DNA from: Thelephora terrestris
Lineage: Eukaryota > Basidiomycota > Agaricomycetes > Thelephorales > Thelephoraceae
Direction of reading: 5' to 3'
NCBI GenBank assembly: GCA_015956445.1
Contig: WIUZ02000017.1
Location: forward strand, 682,001 to 746,000
DNA length: 64,000 nucleotides
Each line of letters starts with the position of its first letter. The stretch's first letter is position 1. The notes beneath the pieces are model-generated. The model had not been told where the DNA came from and did not search any database. It saw only the letters and a program-made list of their open reading frames with translations. The position numbers and the translations under genes were made by a program. Shown one piece after another: positions 34,030-44,600 of the stretch.

Positions 34030-35469
34030 CTAGAACTCCTTCCACTCGTCCCAATCGTCCTTCTTGGGTGTGGGCTTCACATTGCTGGTGGAGGTGCTGG
34101 AGATGCTTCCAGCAGGAAGAGGGTGGGTGTCGGAAGTCATCGTGGGACTAGTATCCTTGTACTCTTTGAAGAGATCGTCGTCGTCCTGATATAGTCCGGA
34201 GGTTTCCCCAGAATACTGCGTGGAAACCGAGCCATACCCTTGCCCCTCCGGACCACCGCTGATACCCCGCACGGTGGATGTCACCCGTTCTGCAACGTCC
34301 ACGCCGAGTTGGTTCTTGCTCCAGTTGTTCGCAGTCTTGCCAAGATCTTCTGCATACTTTCCTGCTCCTGAAACGTATCCCCGGATGCTGGCTTGAAGGT
34401 TCGGGTCAGTAGCCCGTTCTAGCCCCGGTTGGATAACAGTCTCGTTGACCGCGCGAGTGGCACCGGAGACTGTGGATGAGAAGAACGACCACCCTTTGCT
34501 CAGTGCGCCCATGGGGTTCTCTTGTAATTCTGAGAGCGTGGGAACCGCACGGGACGAGAGTTGAAAGGACGGGCTTCCAGAGCCTTGCGGCGGTGGGGGG
34601 GTGCTTCCGAAGCCTTGATAACGACCACCTTGGGAAGGTGGCAGATCTTCGGGACGCAATGAATTGGCCTGCCCGAGTCCCGCGAAGTAGTGTTCGTTCG
34701 CGGCCTTCTGATCAGGATTGGTGGAGTTGGAAACTCCTGGCGATGGAGAATGCTCATTACGCGTGTTTGTACGCATTCCAGCGCGCGACTTCCGTAGGCC
34801 TTGTGCAGAGGATGGCCGGCTCGGGGTATCAGCGACTTGTCCTTTTGGAGGTGTTGAGGGCGACCATGGCTTCCCAGCAAGGTCGGCGTCAAGCTGCATA
34901 GTTTCTAAATTAACGACCGGCAATTCGAAAGTATCTTGCGAACCTTGGATTTGTATTGGGTTGCTGCCCAGCAATGATATTTTTCATGCGGCGACATTCC
35001 TGACTTGTACCCTCCTTGGTCTGCAGGAGCGTAGGATTCCATGAAGCTCATGAACGGTCCGTTTCCTCCCAGCTACATAATCTCGTCAGGCAGCAATTCA
35101 TGGAAGATGTTGTATGAGACTCACGGTCATCCGCTTAATTTGTTCTTCCTGCCATGTATCCATCGACACTGACCGGACGAAGCTGGTTGCGTGTTGTGAA
35201 TATCCGCGATAACTGAGTTTTGATTAGGTTCTGCGCACCTTACGTGCACGCCGAAGCCTCTGTGTGTTCCCGCACATTGGAGACACAGGAAGATCGCGAA
35301 ACTGGCGTGACGTGTGAGTCGAGATGGCCTGGGTGTACACGAGCTACCTGACGCACCTAAGCGAGGCCCATTGTGGATTTGGGTTGGAACAGTCTGCACA
35401 GATCTTGTTCTTCAGGCCTTCTCTCCGTATGAGTTCTTGGAGGGTTTTCTTCGCGACCGCCTGGTCCAT
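34030..35469 (-). CDS. ArfGAP, Gcs1-like
   Basis: Start ATG 35469-35467 (MDQAVAKKTLQEL). The ArfGAP zinc finger begins KICADCSNPNPQWASL and continues, after an intron, SFAIFLCLQCAGTHRGFGVH. This makes a C-x2-C-x16-C-x2-C site with the catalytic Arg in HRGFG. Next exons carry VRSVSMDTWQEEQIKRM and GNGPFMSFMESY, then the CWAATQYK region near 34980. The long last exon (34974-34030) is Ser/Pro/Gly-rich with an amphipathic region near NPMGALSKGWSFFSSTV that may sense membrane curvature, and ends DDWDEWKEF. The protein should stimulate GTP hydrolysis on Arf1 in Golgi and endosomal traffic. Divergent from the velvet gene. Confidence 0.92.
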
Positions 35470-35766
35470 CGGTTGCAGATAATCGCGGATGAGTTGGATG
35501 GAAATTTAGAGTTGAAAGCAACCACGTGGCTTGCCATCAGTTTTATCAGTTCTGAGTCTCTTTCTTACGCTTTCCTTCGCTTGCACTCTACTGAACTTCA
35601 TAACTAATCTTTCTGCAATTGCTTCCTTTCGACCCTCCGGTTCATCCTCTCTCGCCGTCTCCATCGGCTATCGGTTTCCGTTTCACCCATTTGTTGCAGT
35701 TCTTGTGCTTCCCATTACCTACAGTTACTCTAACCGACCCCTAATTCCTCCTTCAAAACTCCAGTC
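35470..35766. promoter_or_regulatory. Divergent promoter, ArfGAP / velvet factor
   Basis: 297 bases separate the opposed start codons. The strand toward the velvet gene is pyrimidine-rich (CTTTC and CCTCC runs near 35560-35760), as is common before fungal start sites. Confidence 0.45.
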
Positions 35767-37826
35767 ATGATTCAGCAAACCGACTTTCGCAGGCAGACCA
35801 CCAACGGCACCACATCAACGAATCGAACGGGCGGAGGCCGTGAATCTTGGGGGAAATGGGTAGGACGCAGGTAAGTTACACCCATCCGTCCCAGTCTTAA
35901 AACATACTGAACCTTATCCAAGGCACTATTCCCTCGAAATCGTCCAACATCCCATTCGTGCGCGCATGTGCGGGTTCGGAGACAAGGTTGGCCCTATTTC
36001 TTCGCTCCAGGCTCAAACGCCTTAGTTTGCATAGGATCGGCGGCCTCTTGCCCCCGCCGCGGTGGCAAAACTCGTCGTTCGGAGAGAAGATGAAAGCCTA
36101 GTGGACGTCGAGTACGTTCACCAGTTATTTTCAAGCGTGCCGTCACTTACTCTCGTGCTCAGTGAGATAGACTACACCTTTTTCCTTGCTACTGTCGATT
36201 TGTGGTCGGAGGACGGGAAACAAGAGATGAATCTCGTCCTACACCCAACATCTTCTGATCGTTCAGTGCCTTTTCAAGGCAAGACGCGAAAGCGGCCAAA
36301 CTCCAGCAAGACCAGACCAAGTGACAACGAAACCCCAGGCCCTGGACAGAATGCCCATCCCACATCCCAGGCGGAGACTTCGGTGAGTCGATCAAAACTC
36401 TCTGTGATCCCCCCTTCCTGACACTCGAACCGACAGGAGGGCGCCACGAACTCCACAAGCGCCAGTTCATCAAATAACTTTAACCCCCCTTATCCCATCC
36501 AACCGTCCCATCAAACACAGCTGGAACCCATGAGTTATCCTGGTGCCCAGCAGCCCTCTGCCGAGTGGAATTACAGTTCTCATCAGTCCGGAGATGCGCG
36601 GGCGGACCCCCAATCTACCCTGCCATCCATACAGTCGTTCAACCGCGTTAATGAGCCTTGGCATGAGGACCCCACTTCCCGGAACCAATCCGAGGCGCCT
36701 GCTTTTCGGGCCTGGCCCCCGGATTCCACCTACGATAACGCCGAGACAGAAAATAGACTACCGGAATCTATCGAGCAACCCCTTCAACAGCAATCACAGC
36801 CGGACCACAGGAATGGCTCGAGTCAGTGGCAGGATGCCCCCCTCGTATCGAACTCGGAGGATTTCTCCGGTCAAGGTGGACGCTCTTCTTCTGCGTCTCA
36901 CCAATCACGAGAACAATCGACGTCGCCGATGACAAACGCTGTGCCGCAGATGGACACTTCGATGTACGCTTCGGCTTCCTACGTCCAAAACCAGCAGTAT
37001 TACCCGGCGTCGAACCACCAACAGCCAGAGGCGTTTCAACCGGGTCTGTCAATACCTCTCCCCAGGCATACATACACGAGAACGTTAGTTGGTCCACTCT
37101 GCGCGAACGCGTCGAAGCTTTCAGACGAGCACCGTAAACCCGGGATCTTCTTTCTATTCCAGGATCTTTCGATCCGGACAGAAGGTTTGATTGAATTCTT
37201 CGCACTCAAATATTGCCCGCGAGACTCGTGCTTACCAACGTGTTCGATCCAGGGAACTTTTGCCTCCGCATTCGGCTGATGAACGTTGGCGCGTAAGTTC
37301 GGGATATGTGTTTGCCGATCCATCCGAAGTTGGCCTCTTCAGGCGTCAAAGCTAACGCGTTTCTCCTTTTGTTTTTGCTTTTCTGGACATCCAGGTCACC
37401 GGCTCCGGAACCCGGGTCGGTCAAGGTGCACAGCGAGGTATCCCCTGTGCTGGCTCAAGCATTTACCGACCCCTTTATGGTTTTTTCTGCGAAGCGGTTC
37501 CCCGGGGTACCAGGTGAGATGAAAGACGTTCATCAAAATTTTCTTATCGCGCGAATATTGACTGCGCTACCCTCAACCCATTTATTAATGTAGATACCAC
37601 CGCTCTTTCAATCGCTTTCGGTAATCAAGGCCAAAAGCTGCCTCTCGTAAGCTTCTCTTCCTTCATTTGCCCATTGCCCTTCCCACCCCTTTTCCTCTTT
37701 CGGCATCCGCTGATCAACTACCCTCAACGTCATTTGTGACGACAGAGAAACCGACACGGAACATCTAAGAATCGGAAAAGGGCTCGCAGTGCTTCCGATG
37801 GTGGCTCAGAAGACGATTCTGACTAA
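35767..37826 (+). CDS. Velvet-domain regulator, VelB-like, with long insertion
   Basis: Start MIQQTDFRRQTTNG. The velvet fold opens YSLEIVQHPIRARMCGFGDK, then DRRPLAPAAVAKLVV and IDYTFFLATVDLWSED and VLHPTSSDR. About 210 residues of low-complexity sequence rich in Ser, Gln, Asn and Pro follow. The fold resumes at YTRTLVGPLCANASKL, GIFFLFQDLSIRTEG, FCLRIRLMNVG, then FTDPFMVFSAKRFPGVP. It ends with a Lys/Arg patch (KNRKRARS) and an acidic tail. VelB proteins form DNA-binding heterodimers with other velvet proteins and control development and secondary metabolism. The split domain and the YTR..LVG..CA motif favour VelB over VosA. About nine exons. Confidence 0.88.
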
Positions 37827-37932
37827 GGATTAGAGGGCAAAGGGGATGCTTTCGGTTGTTTTGACTTGCGATGGTCGCGTTCGGAGCTTGGATAGATTGG
37901 ATGTTGTATGGAGATGATCTGTAACAACGTGT

Positions 37933-40900
37933 TTACCTCCAACGGATCGATTGCACGTCCTGGACTGATCTCCTCGCTCGCTCGTTCTCCTGGTCCTCAA
38001 ACTCCCTCACTGCTCTGACGGCTCCATGGTAATTCGAGTAGATGCGCTTGAGGACGGCTTTCGCGGTCTTGGAAATTGGCGTGGTTTCATCGAGTGATTC
38101 ACCGGGTGCGCCTGAATCGCCTTTAATCGGGCGAATCAATATCCCGGAAGCCAAGCGTGCGAGTGCCTGCGAGAGGACAGAAAGGGTGACTGGGTGAGGT
38201 CGCCAGGAATTCCAAGTAAAGGGGATGAGCTGTAGGGTTTCAAGGCGGTTCGCAACCTCTTCATGGGGGTTAATGTCTATCGTTGGGTGGGATTCCAGAT
38301 GTTTGGTTATCCGATTAACACCCTCCATTCTCCGACTGTACCGATGCGCGGGTGATTCCGTCCAAGGCAACGCCTCCACAGGAGAACCATCTTGAACGGG
38401 TAAGCTAACCTCGTTGTTGCTATCGACAATAGACAGGGGCGAATTCGGTTGGCGAGATCTACTTCCGTTTTCCGCCTTCCCGGCCGAAGAGGCAGGGGAC
38501 GTGTTGGGAAGTATCACCCGTTCCAGAATCGCGAACGCCCGCTCTGGCTCTCCAGCCCGGATGAGAGCGATGATGAGGTGGTTCCAGTTATGCGAATCAA
38601 AAGTGAACCCGTTCGTCCGCAGTTCATCCCAAACCTTCGCGACCTCCGCGTGGTGACCGGTCGAGGAGAGAAGGTCGATGTAGATGGAAAGTGGGACGCA
38701 GAGGATGTTTGACTGAGAAACGACTTCCTGGCGACCGTCGGAAGCGGTTTTGGACTTGGACTCGGCACCAGATAAGATGTCTCCGAGTTTGGAGCGTTGA
38801 GAAGCCATGTCGTAAATGAGCGACCAGGTTTTCTTCCCTGCCTCGACGTCACCACAGTTTCTGTATGCAGCGAGGTGAGCGGCCAATCCCCCCAAAGACG
38901 TTCTACCACCGTGGTCCAACAACTCTTTCTGCAATCGCTCCACATCTTTTACTCGCTGAAGCTTGGCATAGATATCCATGAGCGGCTGATAGAGGGTATC
39001 AAGCGCTAGGGTACGGCCACCAGGATCCGACATCCATCCTGCCCTCAATTCATCATCCTCCGATCCCTCCAAGATAAGCTGCTTCAGGAATACCTCGGCT
39101 AACTCCAGAGTCTCTCTTGTCTTTCCCTGAGCGTACGCGTAGCTGATAGTGGAATAGGTGATAGCCGTGGGGATGATGTTCCGAGCTTTCATCTCCTCAA
39201 ACATCTCTCGTGCCCGAGCTTCGTCACCATGTCGCAGGAAGCCTCCCATCAAAATCGTCAGCACGTAGACGGTGACCTCGACGTCCAACCTTGTCTTGCT
39301 GACAAGCTTGTCCATGTGACCGAGCAGGCCAAGGGCGGCGTCGAATTCCTTGTTATCGCAGGCAGATTGAATGAGTAGCGCGAAGGTGTGAGCGTCTGGA
39401 CGCGTTCCCATGGCTTCCAGCTCTAATACTAAATTCCTGACTATGGGAAACGGGGCGCCGATGTAAACGAATGCCTTGAGAAGGGTGTTGTACATAGGCG
39501 TGGTCGGCCGATACCGTTTACCGGGGAGGGCCTTGACATAACCGAAAACATCAACGACCCCCCGCCAGTGCCCAGATTGCACGTGGGCGTACATCAACGT
39601 GTTGAGCATGTGGATGTCCGGTTTGATGCCGAGCTTCAGAGCTTGTCTGTACGTCCGTTCGGCCTCGACGCTATCCCCTGTCCGAGCGAGGAAAGCAATC
39701 ACGGTCGTGTACCCCCGGCAATTGAGCCTGATCCCGTTAGCATTCATCCTTTCCAGAAGCTTGGAGAGGGAGGCGATGTCGCCGGTGGAACCAAACCCCT
39801 TGATCAGGATCTCGTAGACGTAATCGTCAGGTGTGATATCGTCGTCCACCATCATCTTGAGCCATCTTGGAACGTTGTCCATGTCCCCTGCCCGAGCGTG
39901 AGCGTAGAGAACCTCCGTGTAACTGGCCCTTGTCGGTTTGCCATACTCCACCCGGGGGCCGTCGGCTCCTCGTGGGTAAAATTGTTCGAAAGTCCTGGTC
40001 GTTGCCCCCACGAGCCCTTTGACGGCGGTGACATGCAGCATCAAGGTGAGTGCGTCGTTGTTGATCCAGCCCCGTCGTTCCAAGACTTCGAAAATCTCGG
40101 TCGCCTGCCCGATGTCGCCCCGCGCAGCGTGAAGGTAAAGGCCGGCCGACCAAACATCTCTCAGATTTGCCTCACCAGCACTGTCCCTCTCCTTGCGCAC
40201 CTGGGTATACAGTTCGTGGGCAGACTCGAAATTATTTCTTCGGGCTAGTGCCCTGACGAGCAGGCATTTGGTCTTGATGGAAGGTGGGATCGCCAGCCGT
40301 ACCATCTGCCGCAGCACCTCTAAGGCATCAACAGGGAGCTGCAAAGCAGAGAGCGCGTCGATGAAGTGTTCGCCTACTTCCTTCCATGGTCCATCTGGTC
40401 GTGCGCGTATCCGTTTAGTCAGAAAGTCTCCAAGGTCGTCAATCCTCTCGACAACGTCCGCCAGGGTAATCTGAAGGTCCGCGATGACGCCTCGACCAAA
40501 CTTTGAGATGACACGCGGGGATGTCGACCATATGTATCGTTCGAGAGTTTCCCACCGTGAGAGGAACCAATCGTACGCTGCCTCCGGACCGTCGAGAGTT
40601 TCGACCGCTTGAATCATCGATTGAGATATTTTGAGAATCGGAGCAGCGGGAAATGCGCCTTCGGGGGCGACTTTCCCCTCGCAATATTCGTCCAAGACAG
40701 CGTTGACCTCTTCAAAGCGCCCTTCCAATGCCTTGCAACGATTCTCGAGGATTGCGAGTTCCTGGCGAGAAGGGAACCGCGCAACCGTAATGGCTTTGAG
40801 TATCTTTCGCGCTCTAGCAGCACGTGATGACATTTCTTCTGCAGGAGTGCTTGAGCTGTCGCAAGCCATGTTGAATGCACCGTCCACCATCTTCGTTGCA

Positions 40901-41622
40901 AAAATGAGAAGCTGGGGCCTGAGAATCGGGGGTACCACGATGTCTTCGACTTCGATCATGGCGAGAAACAACTCCCAAGCCTTATCCGGGTCACCAGATT
41001 TGGTAGGCGTAAACCCACAAATTGGCAACAGAGCATCCTCGAGTTGGGCCTGTATGTCGTTTGATGTAGAGGTGGAGGGGGAAGCGCGGGAATGTCGTGA
41101 TGCGAAATCACTGAACGGCCGTGGTCTGGGAGGGGAGTGGGTGATACAAGGGGAGAGATGGCGTGGAGCAGCGTGGCGTCGTTGCGACGACGGGATGGCC
41201 CTTGCGGGTGTACAATGGCGCGGTAGCCTGGCCGGATAAGCGAACACGACCTTGTCCAGGTCTAGGCCCCGCACATTCGTTAATTTTCGGGAAGTCGGTC
41301 CACACAACATACGTGGGAACGCACCTTCGAATCTGAATCGTTCCCAAAACACGGTATTCAATAACCAGGTCCTCGCGCATTCCTGTTTGAGTTCATCGGG
41401 TAAGTGCTCTACTTGGGGCACCCCAATTCCGGCCCGAGATTTGCCTTTGAAGCGTCGGGGATTCGAGGTGAAGAAATCGGGGGTAATGGGTGCAAGTGAC
41501 TGCCTTGCGAGGGAGTGTCTGGCGAGTAGCTCTTTAACCGTCATCCGCGTGCCGGGTATAGAGCGTCCGGCCGTGAGGAAAGAGCTGATGACCTTGGAAG
41601 ATGCAGACTCATAGTGATGCAT
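37933..41622 (-). CDS. Long PPR protein, probably mitochondrial RNA factor
   Basis: A single open frame of 1229 residues from ATG 41622-41620 to stop 37933, unusual here because it has no intron. From residue ~400 on there are many 35-residue helix pairs of pentatricopeptide type, for example SYTEVLYAHARAGDMDNVP, YEILIKGFGSTGDIASLSKL, YTTVIAFLARTGDSVEAERT, MLNTLMYAHVQSG and FALLIQSACDNKEFDAALGL. The N-terminal ~190 residues are Arg/Ser/Pro-rich, compatible with a mitochondrial presequence, though the first residues (MHHYESASS) are not typical; a later Met could be the start. Family role: binding and processing of organellar transcripts or promoting their translation. Exact target unknown. Confidence 0.87.
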   Translation of the reverse strand: MHHYESASSKVISSFLTAGRSIPGTRMTVKELLARHSLARQSLAPITPDFFTSNPRRFKGKSRAGIGVPQVEHLPDELKQECARTWLLNTVFWERFRFEGAFPRMLCGPTSRKLTNVRGLDLDKVVFAYPARLPRHCTPARAIPSSQRRHAAPRHLSPCITHSPPRPRPFSDFASRHSRASPSTSTSNDIQAQLEDALLPICGFTPTKSGDPDKAWELFLAMIEVEDIVVPPILRPQLLIFATKMVDGAFNMACDSSSTPAEEMSSRAARARKILKAITVARFPSRQELAILENRCKALEGRFEEVNAVLDEYCEGKVAPEGAFPAAPILKISQSMIQAVETLDGPEAAYDWFLSRWETLERYIWSTSPRVISKFGRGVIADLQITLADVVERIDDLGDFLTKRIRARPDGPWKEVGEHFIDALSALQLPVDALEVLRQMVRLAIPPSIKTKCLLVRALARRNNFESAHELYTQVRKERDSAGEANLRDVWSAGLYLHAARGDIGQATEIFEVLERRGWINNDALTLMLHVTAVKGLVGATTRTFEQFYPRGADGPRVEYGKPTRASYTEVLYAHARAGDMDNVPRWLKMMVDDDITPDDYVYEILIKGFGSTGDIASLSKLLERMNANGIRLNCRGYTTVIAFLARTGDSVEAERTYRQALKLGIKPDIHMLNTLMYAHVQSGHWRGVVDVFGYVKALPGKRYRPTTPMYNTLLKAFVYIGAPFPIVRNLVLELEAMGTRPDAHTFALLIQSACDNKEFDAALGLLGHMDKLVSKTRLDVEVTVYVLTILMGGFLRHGDEARAREMFEEMKARNIIPTAITYSTISYAYAQGKTRETLELAEVFLKQLILEGSEDDELRAGWMSDPGGRTLALDTLYQPLMDIYAKLQRVKDVERLQKELLDHGGRTSLGGLAAHLAAYRNCGDVEAGKKTWSLIYDMASQRSKLGDILSGAESKSKTASDGRQEVVSQSNILCVPLSIYIDLLSSTGHHAEVAKVWDELRTNGFTFDSHNWNHLIIALIRAGEPERAFAILERVILPNTSPASSAGKAENGSRSRQPNSPLSIVDSNNEVSLPVQDGSPVEALPWTESPAHRYSRRMEGVNRITKHLESHPTIDINPHEEVANRLETLQLIPFTWNSWRPHPVTLSVLSQALARLASGILIRPIKGDSGAPGESLDETTPISKTAKAVLKRIYSNYHGAVRAVREFEDQENERARRSVQDVQSIRWR

Positions 41623-44600
41623 TGAGCACTACGACCCCAGAATCGCGTAGACAGCTACCAGCGCATGATAAGAAATACGCCTTAAGAGTGCCAAAAAGGA
41701 AAATCAAACTGACCTATGGCCAGACACGCCTCAGACGTTGCGGAAGTTGACAGGTAAAACCTCCGGGGCAGACGGAACAATCGGACGATCACGTGTTTCG
41801 GGAAACACCGAGGCCTCATTACGCGGCGGACGATTCCGGTTTCTTTCCCGTTTAGGCTTCTTCATTCTTATCAGCTTCCCGTTGGACGAACGGTGTCCAC
41901 GAGCGGATTCGGTCGAACAATGGGGGACGATTTCCTTGCATCTGACCACCCTACTGGCACGGCAGCTTCTCCGTTAACATCCCGGAATGAGGGTTGGACT
42001 GGACCCAGAACCCTAATCACGTACTGTCGTGTTCTCCGGTTGCCGTTGCCATCTGAACAGCCCCCATGACTTGTCTAATTCACAACGTGCGTCTTTGTTC
42101 TCATGCCAAACGACATATGAATATTCAGTGGCCCCTCGAACATCCCCTTACGGCTTGCCGCCCACCGGACACCCCTCTGACGACTTTCGACAAGCACCCC
42201 TTCTTAGCCTGTCACCCACCAGGCCATTGTTACCTTATTGGGACAGAGAGTAGTACCCTATGATGTCCTCCGTTTACCTCTAAACTCACGAGTGCTGTGT
42301 TCATTCATTTCCTATTTGTGTCAACTCCAGCCACACCCCCTAAAATGACTCGCAGCCCTTCAACCTTCTTTTCCCCATCAGTATGTGTGGCCCATTGTCG
42401 GTTAACGGAGTTTATGCGCTCGCATTCCGACCAACACCTTGGGGGTTTTATGGTGAACTAGATTGGGAAGAATAATGGCCAGGGAAACTCTAGGAGTATG
42501 ATTCCTGGTACCCCGAATCTTTGTGAGTCATATCTCCTAGTGTTCGAGTTGAACCAAACGCCACAGTCGCTTATGTTTATCAATCAAAATCACATGCATT
42601 GCGCAGCTTCTTTCACACAAATCGCGCATGCTAATTGAAACGTGCACGAGGGACGATGCGCGACCCAGGCCGGCCAACAATCCAGATATCGTGATTCACT
42701 ATCGCTTCTTTGATCCAGTGTAAACGGTTTCTAGGCTCGCCACCGCCACCCGCGGTAATCTATCGCGCCCCCTCCGCCGGACGCCATCACCAATCGTGGG
42801 CTTACACGTCGTATGTGATATTTGTGGGATATACATACTCACTTGTGGAGATTTCTCCCTAGTTCCGGTGCCAAATCGGTAGGTTTTCGGGTATCTGCCG
42901 GGTTAACTGGGGAACTAGCATTCCCCCATGGCCCTCTTTCATACTAAGTTACGGAGGGAATAACGGGATTTTTTGGATTCCTTTCCCTTTCATTCTCGAC
43001 CTGTGGAGCGATCAACCCCCTTTGAAATCGACCGGAAACAGGAACACGACGTATGCCATCTGGTGGGAGACCTGATTAAGACTCTGTCTCACGGGGTGGC
43101 GGCTTGAATTTGCCCTTGCCCTACCTTTGCTTTGACCAACCAGAGCCGTTCGCTGGCATCGAAACATCCGATCAAAGTGATCACCTGCCCAATTCAGTCC
43201 TAGTTGGTGTCTCCTGATTGAGCCGAAACCAAGAAGTGGGAGCGAACTATACGTACAAAGACTGTAAGTGCGACTGCGCATCTGTGGCCGGTGTGGCCCC
43301 TGGTTCGATTTGAGACCCCTTACTTTGGCCTCACCGGAACAGCGACTGGAGAAGCACTAGGGAAGGGGTGAATGTCTATACCACCCACAAATGACATCTG
43401 ACAGGAGCGCCTGATTTCAGTAGCCTCGTTGTTTCAAAGGGTCCAGCCCGTTCTCATCAGGCCTACGAATGCCATTTTGGAGGATCGATCACGGTCAAAG
43501 AATTCATCAATAATCCGAAGACGGTCACTTGATTGGAACAGATTCGTGTGGCCTTGTGCATTCCTCTTTCTCTCGTGGGTATCTCCGGTCGTTCTAGCCT
43601 CGCGGAACACTTACATACATCTTGATTCCTCCTCGCCAAACGGGGGGAGGCAGTGAAAGTTGAAACCGCAGTGATGGCAACATATTGAACAGTGAAGTGG
43701 ATAGATAATATGTGAAGAATTGAGAAGGCGATAAGGACGAAATGCTACTCGGGTCCTTTCGCTTTCCCACATCTCAAGGAACAAAAACGAGCGGTCGTCT
43801 CATTGGGATAAACGGGGAATGGACGCGGTCAAAGTTGGTCAAAGTCTGTGATCACGAAGGATGAATCGATGGCCACGTGCGGGAGGTGGAGTGGAGCAGC
43901 TTTCGACCGGCTTGAAGCCGTTTTAGGATATATCGTATCTTCATGTTCATCCAAACTAGTCAACCAGATCCAGCCCATACTCGAGATGGTCATCATGCCC
44001 CGGATTGTTGGATCAGGACGCTCTTGACACGGTGTTGATACGTGTTTGTGCAGGAAGGAGATCGGTTTGAAATTGAATTCTGCTATGGATCAACCGGCAT
44101 TCAATATCGTGCAGGATTCGTATTCAAGCGTTCATATTCAGAGTTGACCGTATGGTTAGTATGGATATGATTGCACTGTAAAGGCGTGATAAAAGCAGAT
44201 AGCGTGGGATATGGTCTCATGTCATTTTACACCTTTATGATAACACGTTAAGGAATCAGGACGATCAGGGAAGGTCAAAGCGTCACAAAAATTAAACATC
44301 CTCGTGAACACAGGGCCCAAGACCGCCGACGACGTAACTTTGCGTACAGATTACTCTACCGCCCCTCTGCTGATCATCAAGACATCCGACCTGAAGTGAT
44401 AGTCGACTAACATCCTGAACGTTTCCAACAAGGTCCACCGAACGCGGCTCGTTTCCGCGCTAAGCATCTAAATAGTTTGCCCGTAAAGGCAACTTTCCGA
44501 CATCTCAATGGACCGTTGAAAACTGGTCAAGCCCACTCAAAGTACGCGAGCCGGTTAGATGTATCCGCCCCACGTGTGGCAGGGAACGTTTAGACGATCG

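Noticed and set aside
36768-37205. Minus-strand frame inside the velvet gene
   Set aside because: A shadow of the low-complexity insert on the coding strand.
39568-40248. 226-residue plus-strand frame inside the PPR gene
   Set aside because: Antisense to the PPR repeats, which are clearly coding; long shadows are expected opposite GC-rich coding DNA.
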